In this document: positions 1 to 5,430 of the stretch, in pieces
Numbering within the stretch: position 1 is the first letter of the stretch
Layout of the letters: every line of letters starts with the position of its first letter
Source: Gammaproteobacteria bacterium
GTDB lineage: Bacteria; Pseudomonadota; Gammaproteobacteria; Steroidobacterales; GCA-2729495
Length of the DNA: 5,847 nucleotides
Reading direction: 5' to 3'
NCBI GenBank assembly: GCA_023383735.1
Contig: JAHDYN010000140.1
Location: forward strand, 1-5,847
Notes under the pieces: generated by a model
What the model was told of the DNA's origin: nothing
What the model saw: only the letters and a program-made list of their open reading frames with translations
Database searches by the model: none
Translations under genes and position numbers: made by a program

Positions 1-143
1 TGCCCAAGCACCTCGACGAGAAGGTGGCGCGCCTGCACCTGAAGAAGATCGGCGTCGATCTCACCGTGCTCACGCAGAAACAGGCCGAGTATCTTCGCGT
101 ACCGGTCGACGGTCCCTACAAGCCGGAGCACTACCGCTACTAG
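1..143 (+). CDS. ahcY: Adenosylhomocysteinase, C-terminal end (partial)
   Basis: This is the last 46 codons of a gene whose 5' part lies outside the window; the reading frame starts at base 3 and ends in TAG at 141-143. The translation begins PKHLDEKVARLHLKKIGVDL and ends in GPYKPEHYRY, the highly conserved C-terminal tail of S-adenosyl-L-homocysteine hydrolase. In this family the C-terminal Lys and Tyr of the KPxHYRY tail reach into the NAD-binding site of the neighbouring subunit of the tetramer (family knowledge). The enzyme reversibly splits S-adenosylhomocysteine into adenosine and homocysteine in the cytoplasm, removing the product inhibitor of SAM-dependent methyltransferases. It is convergent with the next gene, with 26 bp between stop codons. 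The identification is by recognition of the tail only; the catalytic and NAD-binding parts are not visible. Confidence 0.93.
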   Translation, partial: PKHLDEKVARLHLKKIGVDLTVLTQKQAEYLRVPVDGPYKPEHYRY

Positions 144-161
144 GCCGGGCTGCTCCCCGGC
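144..161. terminator. Possible bidirectional terminator hairpin between convergent genes
   Basis: GCCGGG at 144-149 and CCCGGC at 156-161 form a perfect 6-bp all-GC stem around a 6-nt loop. It sits between the ahcY stop (143) and the stop of the minus-strand membrane transferase gene (170). There is no T-tract on either side, so this is not a classical intrinsic terminator. The position between two converging genes is what makes a termination or transcript-end role plausible. Confidence 0.4.
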
Positions 162-169
162 GGTAGCCC

Positions 170-2131
170 TCAGCGATACCAGCCACGCTGATAGGCCATC
201 ACCGGCAACTGCGTGATGGCCTGTGCATCGCGCGCCAGTTCCGGGTCGATGTCCGTGGCCACGAGTTTCCGGCCATCAACCCTGAATTGCCTGGGCGCCT
301 GCCCCGGCGCAAGCATCACCACCTCGTCGCCGACCCGATAGGCAGCGGTGTCGTGGAACTGCATGATCGCCCGGCCCGGCCCGACCAGATCCCTGCGCGT
401 CTGGTCGATGCCGGTGGCGGGAATATCGGCCTTGATGCCCATGATCGACAGCGCGGTCGGGAGGAGATCGATCTGGCTCGCCAGCCGGCTCACGATCTGC
501 GGCCGTACCGGTCCACCGGCAATGAAGGCCGGAATGTGGAATGAGAAGACCGGCACGATGCCATCGCCGCTGACCCGGCTCTCGTGATCGGCCACCACCA
601 TGAACAGGCTGTTCGCCCAGTAATCCGACTGCGCAGCCGTCTCCAGATAGTTTCCCACGGCAAAGTCGGCATAGCGCGCCGCGTTGTTCGGCGTCATCTT
701 CGGCTCTTCATACAGGTCGATGCGCCCGTCCGGAAAATCATGCGGCGGGTGGTTCGAGGTACTGAACACCAGGAGGAAGAACGGCTGTCCCTCCCCCGCA
801 CGCCGGCTCGCCTCTTCGTTGACGCGGGCATAGAGGTCCTCATCGGAAACGCCCCAGGTCGTCATGAACTGCGCTTTCGGCGCGAGATCCGACCAGTCGA
901 GTACTTCGTCGAAGCCATTTCCCAGAAAGAAGCGGCGCATGTTGTCAAAACTGCTGTCGCCGCCGTAGATGAAGCCGGTCCGGTACCCCTCCGCCTTCAG
1001 TGCCTTCGCGAGCGTGAAGAAATCATGCTGTGCATTCTCCAGCTTGATCACGCTGTTCGTGCGCGTCGGCAGAAAGCCCGCGCTGACCGCCTCGATGCCG
1101 CGGGCGGAGCGGGTGCCGGTGGCATACAGCTGGTCGAACCACAGACTGCGCGAACGCCATGTCTCGATCTTCCGGGCGACCGGCAAACCGCCGAGGCTCG
1201 CCACATATCGCGCGCCCAGGCTCTCCTGCAACAGGATCACCAGGTTGGGCTTGCTGCCCGCGGGCCCGGTCGGAAGCAGCGCATGCCTCATGGGCTGCAG
1301 CGGATCCTTGAACGCCACCGCCGGTACCTGCATCCCGGCCCGCACGCGCCGGAGCACTTCATCGTCCGGCAGATGACTGTAGGCCTCGAGCGCATCGGCC
1401 TCGTGCGCCATCTGCACAAGCGCATGCAGCACCGAATAGGTGGAGTTCAAAGGCAGATCATTGACCAGCGGATCAGTCGATGTGGCCGCATAACTGATGC
1501 CGAGCGGCCGGTGCCCGGTACTCCCGCGCATGCCATAGAACAGCACCACGAGCAGCGGCGCCAGAATGACGAGGCGCAAGGGCCAGGGTGGCACATGGGC
1601 AACCGTCGCGCGCATCAGGCGCATGGCCAGAAATCCGCTGCCCGCAACCAGCGCGACCCCGATCAGCAAGGCGCTGCGATGCGCCGCCCAGATGGTCAGA
1701 AAGATCTCGGTCGGCGTATCCAGATACTCGACGAACAGGCGATTCGGCCGCACCCCGAATTCCGCGATGAAGTCGGGCGTGGCTGCCTCGTTCCACACGA
1801 TGAGCATCAGCCATGCCACCAGCCAGGTCACCAGCGCACGCCGCCACAAGGTGCCGCGCAGAAAACCACCCGGTGCCAGCCACTGCACCAGCATCGCCAC
1901 CAGCAGCACCCCGCAGATCACCACCATGTCGAAGTGCCAGCCGCGCTCCATGATGCCGACCATCGACGAGACTCCCGTCATCTGGCCGGCATGGCTGGAA
2001 ATCAGGAACAGGCGGCTGACGGTCATGACCGTCAGCGCCAGCAGGAGAAAGCAGAAACAGGGCCGGAGCGACCTCAGCAAGGCCTTGAAATGGCCGACCA
2101 TCACACCAGGCCGGCCGATACCGGAAACCAT
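170..2131 (-). CDS. LtaS-like membrane sulfatase-superfamily phospho-transferase
   Basis: A 653-residue protein with an N-terminal membrane part and a C-terminal extracytoplasmic alkaline-phosphatase/sulfatase domain, the architecture of LtaS and OpgB-type phosphoglycerol transferases. Hydrophobic segments lie near residues 25-44, 68-86, 97-113, 152-171 and 184-200, five as in LtaS. The catalytic domain starts at about 294 (KPNLVILLQES, metal-ligand Glu303). It continues with YATGTRSARG (336-345, nucleophile region), GGDSSFDN (390-397), SNHPPH (459-464) and VADHES (513-518, metal ligands Asp514 and His515). A Gram-negative host makes lipoteichoic acid an unlikely product; transfer of phosphoglycerol or a similar head group to a periplasmic glycan or lipid is inferred, and the substrate is unknown. 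The ATG at 2131 is preceded by GGGAGG about 4 nt upstream, which favours it over the internal ATG ten codons later. Transcribed divergently from the cpdA-like gene; monocistronic within the window. Confidence 0.85.
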   Translation of the reverse strand: MVSGIGRPGVMVGHFKALLRSLRPCFCFLLLALTVMTVSRLFLISSHAGQMTGVSSMVGIMERGWHFDMVVICGVLLVAMLVQWLAPGGFLRGTLWRRALVTWLVAWLMLIVWNEAATPDFIAEFGVRPNRLFVEYLDTPTEIFLTIWAAHRSALLIGVALVAGSGFLAMRLMRATVAHVPPWPLRLVILAPLLVVLFYGMRGSTGHRPLGISYAATSTDPLVNDLPLNSTYSVLHALVQMAHEADALEAYSHLPDDEVLRRVRAGMQVPAVAFKDPLQPMRHALLPTGPAGSKPNLVILLQESLGARYVASLGGLPVARKIETWRSRSLWFDQLYATGTRSARGIEAVSAGFLPTRTNSVIKLENAQHDFFTLAKALKAEGYRTGFIYGGDSSFDNMRRFFLGNGFDEVLDWSDLAPKAQFMTTWGVSDEDLYARVNEEASRRAGEGQPFFLLVFSTSNHPPHDFPDGRIDLYEEPKMTPNNAARYADFAVGNYLETAAQSDYWANSLFMVVADHESRVSGDGIVPVFSFHIPAFIAGGPVRPQIVSRLASQIDLLPTALSIMGIKADIPATGIDQTRRDLVGPGRAIMQFHDTAAYRVGDEVVMLAPGQAPRQFRVDGRKLVATDIDPELARDAQAITQLPVMAYQRGWYR

Positions 2132-2160
2132 CGAACCTCCCGCAACAGTGATTCACCGAC

Positions 2161-2174
2161 ACCGGTTCGCTGCC
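2161..2174 (+). repeat. 14-bp direct repeat, copy 1 (operator-like)
   Basis: ACCGGTTCGCTGCC, matching 13 of 14 bases of the copy at 2282-2295. It lies 29 bp upstream of the minus-strand ATG at 2131. This copy also starts a small inverted repeat, ACCGG at 2161-2165 against CCGGT at 2173-2177. Its function is unknown; a regulator site is a guess from its position. Confidence 0.4.
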
Positions 2175-2281
2175 GGTCGCATGACTGGCGGTTGGACGGA
2201 TGACCACCCGATCATCAATCGAAACGCGACGGTCTTCGCAGATTGGAGCACCGCGTCACCACCCTGCTTGCGCAGTGCGAA

Positions 2282-2295
2282 ACCGGTTCGCCGCC
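2282..2295 (+). repeat. 14-bp direct repeat, copy 2 (operator-like)
   Basis: ACCGGTTCGCCGCC, one mismatch from the copy at 2161-2174 and 121 bp away. It overlaps an 8-bp palindrome AACCGGTT (2281-2288) and lies 43 bp upstream of the preferred GTG start of the cpdA-like gene. Its function is unknown. Confidence 0.4.
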
Positions 2296-2338
2296 AGCGG
2301 CTGCGGATGGTTATAGTTCCGGCATTGGTATTCCCGCC

Positions 2339-3097
2339 GTGACACCAGAACCCTTGCGCATCCTGCATATCTCCGACCCGCATCTGCATGCCAGCCGTGA
2401 GGCGCGCATGCGCGGCGTCAATACCGACGCCAGCCTTGTGGCGAGCCTCGAACATGCGCTCACCGATCCGCACAGGCCGGATCTGATCCTGGCCACCGGC
2501 GACCTGGTACAGGACGAGACGCGACAGGGTTACGAGCGCTTCAGGGATCTGCTCGGCAAGCCCGGCATCCCGGTGCATTGCCTGCCCGGCAACCACGATT
2601 CAACGGACGTGATGCAGTCCGTGCTGTCGGATGCACCGTTCCGGTTCTGCGGCATCGGCGACTATCCGCCGTGGCGCCTGATTCTGCTGAACACGCGGAT
2701 TGCCGGCAGCGACGGCGGGTTTATCGCCGCCGAAGAACTCGACCGCCTGCAACAGGCGCTGACCACGCATCGCGAGGGACACGTTCTCGTCGCCCTGCAT
2801 CATCAGCCGCTTGCGATGGGCAGCCGCTGGCTCGACACCGTCGGCCTGCACAACGCCGATGAGTTTCTCGCCATCATCGACCGCCACCCGCAGGTGCGCG
2901 CGATCGTCTGGGGCCATGTGCACCAGGCCTCGGACCGGCTGCGCAAGGGTGTGCGCCTGATCAGCACACCCTCCACCTGCGCCCAGTTCCTGCCCGAAGC
3001 GGATACCTTCACCCTCGACACCAGGCCACCCGGATACCGGTGGCTTGATCTGCATCCCGATGGCACCATTGACAGCTCAGTGGTATGGGTGGAGTAG
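2339..3097 (+). CDS. cpdA: Probable 3',5'-cyclic-AMP phosphodiesterase (CpdA-type class III)
   Basis: A 252-residue cytoplasmic calcineurin-like metallophosphoesterase, a little shorter than E. coli CpdA (275). All metal-site motifs are present in order: Asp13-x-His15 (ISDPHL), Gly54-Asp55 (ATGDLVQDE), GNHD at 84-87, the His154-His155 pair (ALHHQP) and GHVH at 192-195. MGSRWLDTVGLHN at 160-172 resembles the CpdA substrate-side segment, which supports cAMP hydrolysis to 5'-AMP over another phosphoesterase role. The GTG at 2339 is chosen because the conserved core (RILHISDPHL) starts six codons later. Neither it nor the upstream TTG at 2243 has a clear Shine-Dalgarno sequence, and the residues encoded between them look non-conserved. 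A TATAGT box at 2312-2317 would give a very short leader for this GTG. The gene is followed after 2 bp by the TraB/GumN gene, so the two form an operon. Enzyme class is secure; cAMP specificity is inferred. Confidence 0.85.
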   Translation: MTPEPLRILHISDPHLHASREARMRGVNTDASLVASLEHALTDPHRPDLILATGDLVQDETRQGYERFRDLLGKPGIPVHCLPGNHDSTDVMQSVLSDAPFRFCGIGDYPPWRLILLNTRIAGSDGGFIAAEELDRLQQALTTHREGHVLVALHHQPLAMGSRWLDTVGLHNADEFLAIIDRHPQVRAIVWGHVHQASDRLRKGVRLISTPSTCAQFLPEADTFTLDTRPPGYRWLDLHPDGTIDSSVVWVE

Positions 3098-3099
3098 CC

Positions 3100-3978
3100 A
3101 TGTCGATCAAACGCGCCGCCCTGCTGTGCATCACCGCGTGGCTCGCCGCCGGCAGCGCCGTCGCCCTGCCCATCTGGGAAATCACCGGCACCCGCAACCG
3201 CGTGCTGCTGCTCGGCTCGATTCACACGCTCCGCCCCTCCGACTATCCGCTCGACCCCGCCATCGCCGCTGCGCTCGACGAAGCTGATGTCGTGTACATG
3301 GAGCTGGACATGGACGACATGGATCCGGCCGCCTCCGCGAGCACCATAGCGGCGCTGGCCCGCGATCCTCGCGGCCGACAGCTGCCCGAACTGCTCGGTT
3401 CCGCTGCCTGGACCAGCGCCGTCGAGCAGGGACGGAAGATCGGCCTGGACCTGTCGACGCTGGCGCCCTTCGAGCCGTGGTATGCGGCGATCGTGATCAC
3501 GCAGTTGCGCCTTGCCCAGCTCGGCTTCGATACCGCGCGCGGCGTGGAAAGCCACATCGTGACCAGCGCCGGCGAGTCCGGCAAGGAAATCCGCGGACTG
3601 GAAACGCTTGAGGGCCAGCTGAGAACGCTCGATGCACTGTCGCCGGGCGCACAACGCACATTCCTGCAACTCACGCTGGAAGAAGCTGCCTCGATAGGCG
3701 ACGAGGTCGACGACATGATCGCGGCCTGGAAGTCCGGCGATGAATCGATCCTCGAACACGAAATGCTCGACAGCGTCCGCGAGCAACCCGAGGTATACCG
3801 GAGCCTGATCCTAAAGCGCAACGAAGCCTTCAGTCGCACCATTGCCAGACTGGCCAACGACTCGCAGGACTATCTGGTCGTCGTCGGGACACTGCACCTG
3901 GTCGGTGATGACAGCGTGCTCAACATGCTGGCGAGGGACGGCCTGAAAACCAGGCCAGTAGCGGAAAAAGCCGAATAA
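3100..3978 (+). CDS. TraB/GumN (Tiki-like) family exported protein
   Basis: A 292-residue protein of the TraB/PrgY/GumN family (YbaP-like, COG3735). It begins with a typical signal peptide: basic MSIKR, a hydrophobic core at about 6-20, and a likely cleavage after AVA (residue 22 or nearby), so it should act in the periplasm. The two family GxxH motifs are present, GSIH at 39-42 and GTLH at 263-266. So are the acidic MELD (67-70), PWY (126-128), GVESH (148-152), GLET (166-169) and the KRNEAFSR helix (239-246). Members of this fold include Tiki-type metalloproteases and pheromone-shutdown proteins (family knowledge), and the His/Glu set here would fit metal binding; the substrate is unknown. 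The start at 3100 is chosen over the in-frame ATG at 3085 because GGTGGAG (3088-3094) lies 5 nt upstream of it. That site is inside the end of cpdA, so translation is probably coupled. The last three codons and the TAA fall inside repeat copy A. Confidence 0.87.
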   Translation: MSIKRAALLCITAWLAAGSAVALPIWEITGTRNRVLLLGSIHTLRPSDYPLDPAIAAALDEADVVYMELDMDDMDPAASASTIAALARDPRGRQLPELLGSAAWTSAVEQGRKIGLDLSTLAPFEPWYAAIVITQLRLAQLGFDTARGVESHIVTSAGESGKEIRGLETLEGQLRTLDALSPGAQRTFLQLTLEEAASIGDEVDDMIAAWKSGDESILEHEMLDSVREQPEVYRSLILKRNEAFSRTIARLANDSQDYLVVVGTLHLVGDDSVLNMLARDGLKTRPVAEKAE

Positions 3979-4003
3979 GCCAAATACGCCAAACCCGGCA
4001 CCT
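3968..4003 (+). repeat. 36-bp dispersed repeat, copy A (three 9-bp units plus tail)
   Basis: Three degenerate 9-bp units of the form AAGCCRAAY (AAGCCGAAT, AAGCCAAAT, ACGCCAAAC) are followed by CCGGCACCT. It matches copy B at 4799-4834 in 32 of 36 positions in the same orientation, counted by eye. Copy A overlaps the last codons and TAA of the TraB/GumN gene and ends 6 bp before the ATG of the permease, so it makes up most of that gene's leader. Its tail can form a 4-bp hairpin, CGGC at 3996-3999 with GCCG at 4004-4007. The origin and role are unknown. Confidence 0.85.
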
Positions 4004-4009
4004 GCCGCC

Positions 4010-4777
4010 ATGAGCACTGATCTTCTGCTGGTGGTCCTCGCGGCCTTCGGCGCCGGCCTCGTCGACGCGATGGTCGGCGGCGGGGGGCTGATCCAGTTGC
4101 CCGCGCTGCTGACGGCGTACCCGTCCACACCGCCCGCCGTGCCCCTCGGCACCAACAAGTTCGCCAGCATCTTCGGCACCGGCAGCGCGGTGCTGCGCTT
4201 CGCGCGGCGCATGCGCATTCCCTGGAAAATGCTCCTGCCGCTGCTACCCGTGGTGTTCCTCGGCGCGCTGGGCGGCGCCGGCGTGGCAACCCTGGTCCCG
4301 CCGACCGTTTTCCGGCCGCTGGTGCCGATCATGCTGGCCGTCGTCCTGGTCTACATGCTCTGGCACAAGGACCTGGGCACCACTCACGCGCCGCTCGCCG
4401 TCACCCGCAAGCAGACGCTTGCGGCAGCGGTGCTGCTCGGCGCAGTCGGCTTCTACGATGGCTTCTTCGGTCCGGGCACCGGCAGCTTCTTCATGGTGCT
4501 GCTGATCCGCCTCTACGGCTTCGACTTTCTCCACTCGGCAGCCAGCGCCCGGGTGCTGAACCTGGCGACCAACGCCGGGGCTCTCGTCTGGTTCGGCAGC
4601 CAGCTGGAACTGCTCTGGCTGGTTGCCATCCTGATGGCGGTCGCCAACGTGAGCGGAGCGGTGGTGGGAACCGGCCTCGCGCTGAAATACGGCAGCGGCT
4701 TCGTGCGCCGGATCTTCGTCGCGGTGGTGCTGGTGCTGATCGCACGCACAGCCTGGCAGGCCTACTTCACGGCATGA
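4010..4777 (+). CDS. TauE/SafE-family inner-membrane permease (YfcA-like)
   Basis: A 255-residue polytopic membrane protein of the sulfite exporter TauE/SafE family (DUF81, COG0730), of the usual length. It has two homologous halves, each with a signature: DAMVGGGGLIQLP (19-31) with LGTNKFAS (46-53), and GFYDGFFGPGTGSF (147-160) with LNLATNAGAL (183-192). Hydrophobic spans lie near 5-35, 73-95, 104-118, 134-157, 199-221 and 231-250. The family moves sulfite, sulfoacetate and other small organosulfur or organic anions across the inner membrane (family knowledge); the sequence does not reveal this member's substrate. The ATG at 4010 is the only start possible before the upstream in-frame stop at 3959. 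It has no recognisable Shine-Dalgarno sequence, because a 36-bp repeat occupies the leader. It lies 31 bp after the TraB/GumN stop, so shared transcription is likely. Exact direct flanking by two repeat copies suggests that it may have been inserted as a unit. Confidence 0.9.
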   Translation: MSTDLLLVVLAAFGAGLVDAMVGGGGLIQLPALLTAYPSTPPAVPLGTNKFASIFGTGSAVLRFARRMRIPWKMLLPLLPVVFLGALGGAGVATLVPPTVFRPLVPIMLAVVLVYMLWHKDLGTTHAPLAVTRKQTLAAAVLLGAVGFYDGFFGPGTGSFFMVLLIRLYGFDFLHSAASARVLNLATNAGALVWFGSQLELLWLVAILMAVANVSGAVVGTGLALKYGSGFVRRIFVAVVLVLIARTAWQAYFTA

Positions 4778-4798
4778 GCCCCGTCGGCCGCGACCATC

Positions 4799-4834
4799 AA
4801 GCCAAACAAGCCAAACAAGCCAAACCCGGCACCT
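4799..4834 (+). repeat. 36-bp dispersed repeat, copy B (three 9-bp units plus tail)
   Basis: Three perfect AAGCCAAAC units in tandem are followed by CCGGCACCT, the more regular of the two copies. It matches copy A (3968-4003) at 32 of 36 bases in the same orientation and starts 21 bp after the permease stop. It fills most of the 55-bp gap between the convergent permease and LON-domain genes, and its last two bases are part of the minus-strand TAG stop (4833-4835). The 21-bp stretch before it holds only a weak 4-bp inverted repeat (GTCG 4783-4786, CGAC 4791-4794), so no ordinary terminator is evident between these genes. Confidence 0.88.
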
Positions 4835-5405
4835 ATCGGCGGAAGGGGCGCAGCATCGGCCGCAGCACGCGCAGGCGCTCGATCGGATCCATCAGCTCCA
4901 GGCAGCCCTGCTTCTCGGCCACCGGCATCGGCAATATCTCGGCAAGCCAGTAACCCACCCACGCGGCATCGTCGTAGCGCTTGTCGATCGCGTCGTACAG
5001 CCTGCCCAGATCATCGATCACGGTTTCAAGCAGTGCCGCCATGGGCCTGAATTCCCCGGGCAGCTTCAGGGCTGGCTCGCCATCGAGGAGGCCGATCTGG
5101 CCGACATACAGGCCGTCCGGTTGGCGGCTCATTTCGTGCAGCGCGAACTTGCGCGTACCGCGCGCGGTGATGCCGAGAATCCCGTCGCTGCCCTGATACC
5201 AGTCCACGATCCGTGCGAGGGTGCCGACACTCGCGGTCTCGACCTCCCCGGTATCGGTGCCGCTGCGGATCTGCACCACACCGAACTCGCCATCCTCGCG
5301 CAGGCAGCGGCTGACCATGTCGAGATAGCGAGGCTCGAAGATCCGCAACGGCAGGGGGCCGTCCGGAAACAACACCGCACCCAGCGGAAACAGCGGGACG
5401 GTCAT
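4833..5405 (-). CDS. Stand-alone LON substrate-binding domain protein
   Basis: A 190-residue protein consisting of only the N-terminal PUA-like LON domain (COG2802). It shows PLFPLGAVLFP (4-14), LPLRIFEPRY (18-27), FGVVQI (41-46), VGTLARI (60-66), a GxRKF strand at about 83-87 and the helical end motif LPMPVAEKQGCLELMDPIERL (148-168). The AAA+ ATPase and Ser-Lys protease parts of true Lon are absent, and this is the normal size for this bacterial family, so it is not a truncation. The molecular role of the free domain is not well established; binding of unfolded peptides is inferred from Lon. The start at 5405 is chosen because the conserved domain begins at its second residue and GGGGAG lies about 3 nt upstream. 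The frame is open to 5489, but that would overlap mpl. It lies 25 bp after the mpl stop on the same strand and is probably co-transcribed with it. Confidence 0.88.
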   Translation of the reverse strand: MTVPLFPLGAVLFPDGPLPLRIFEPRYLDMVSRCLREDGEFGVVQIRSGTDTGEVETASVGTLARIVDWYQGSDGILGITARGTRKFALHEMSRQPDGLYVGQIGLLDGEPALKLPGEFRPMAALLETVIDDLGRLYDAIDKRYDDAAWVGYWLAEILPMPVAEKQGCLELMDPIERLRVLRPMLRPFRR

Positions 5406-5430
5406 GCGCTCCCCGGACACCAGGCCTGTC

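Larger units (their letters stand above)
2132..2338. promoter_or_regulatory. Divergent intergenic region, presumed promoters for both flanking genes
   Basis: This 207-bp region separates the divergent membrane transferase (-) and cpdA-like (+) genes, so it should hold both promoters. A GGGAGG ribosome binding site for the minus-strand gene lies just upstream of 2131. A -10-like TATAGT occurs at 2312-2317 on the plus strand, about 20 nt before the preferred cpdA start, but I see no convincing -35 element. Two near-identical 14-bp direct repeats occur at 2161-2174 and 2282-2295 and could be regulator sites. The reading frame of cpdA stays open through the right half, so a longer N-terminus from a TTG at 2243 cannot be formally excluded. 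Confidence 0.45.

Noticed and set aside
170..2131. Calling the membrane transferase a true lipoteichoic acid synthase
   Set aside because: The neighbouring genes point to a Gram-negative cell, which lacks lipoteichoic acid; only the superfamily and architecture are supported.
584..2203. A 539-codon open frame on the plus strand opposite the LtaS-like gene
   Set aside because: Its translation is rich in Arg, His and Gln without any recognisable domain and it mirrors the minus-strand gene, which has a full catalytic domain and a ribosome binding site. Long antisense frames are expected in GC-rich coding DNA.
3085..3099. Earlier ATG for the TraB/GumN gene at 3085
   Set aside because: It would place the ribosome binding site GGTGGAG inside the coding region and add five residues before a normal signal peptide; the ATG at 3100 has ideal spacing.
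2803..3786. A 327-codon minus-strand open frame across cpdA and the TraB/GumN gene
   Set aside because: It crosses two well-supported plus-strand genes and shows no domain; it is a codon-bias shadow.
4799..4825. Tandem 9-bp units considered as a CRISPR or coding repeat
   Set aside because: The units are contiguous with no spacers, too short for CRISPR repeats, and lie between two convergent genes with good stop codons. The minus-strand frame reading GLFGLFGL through them has no supported gene.
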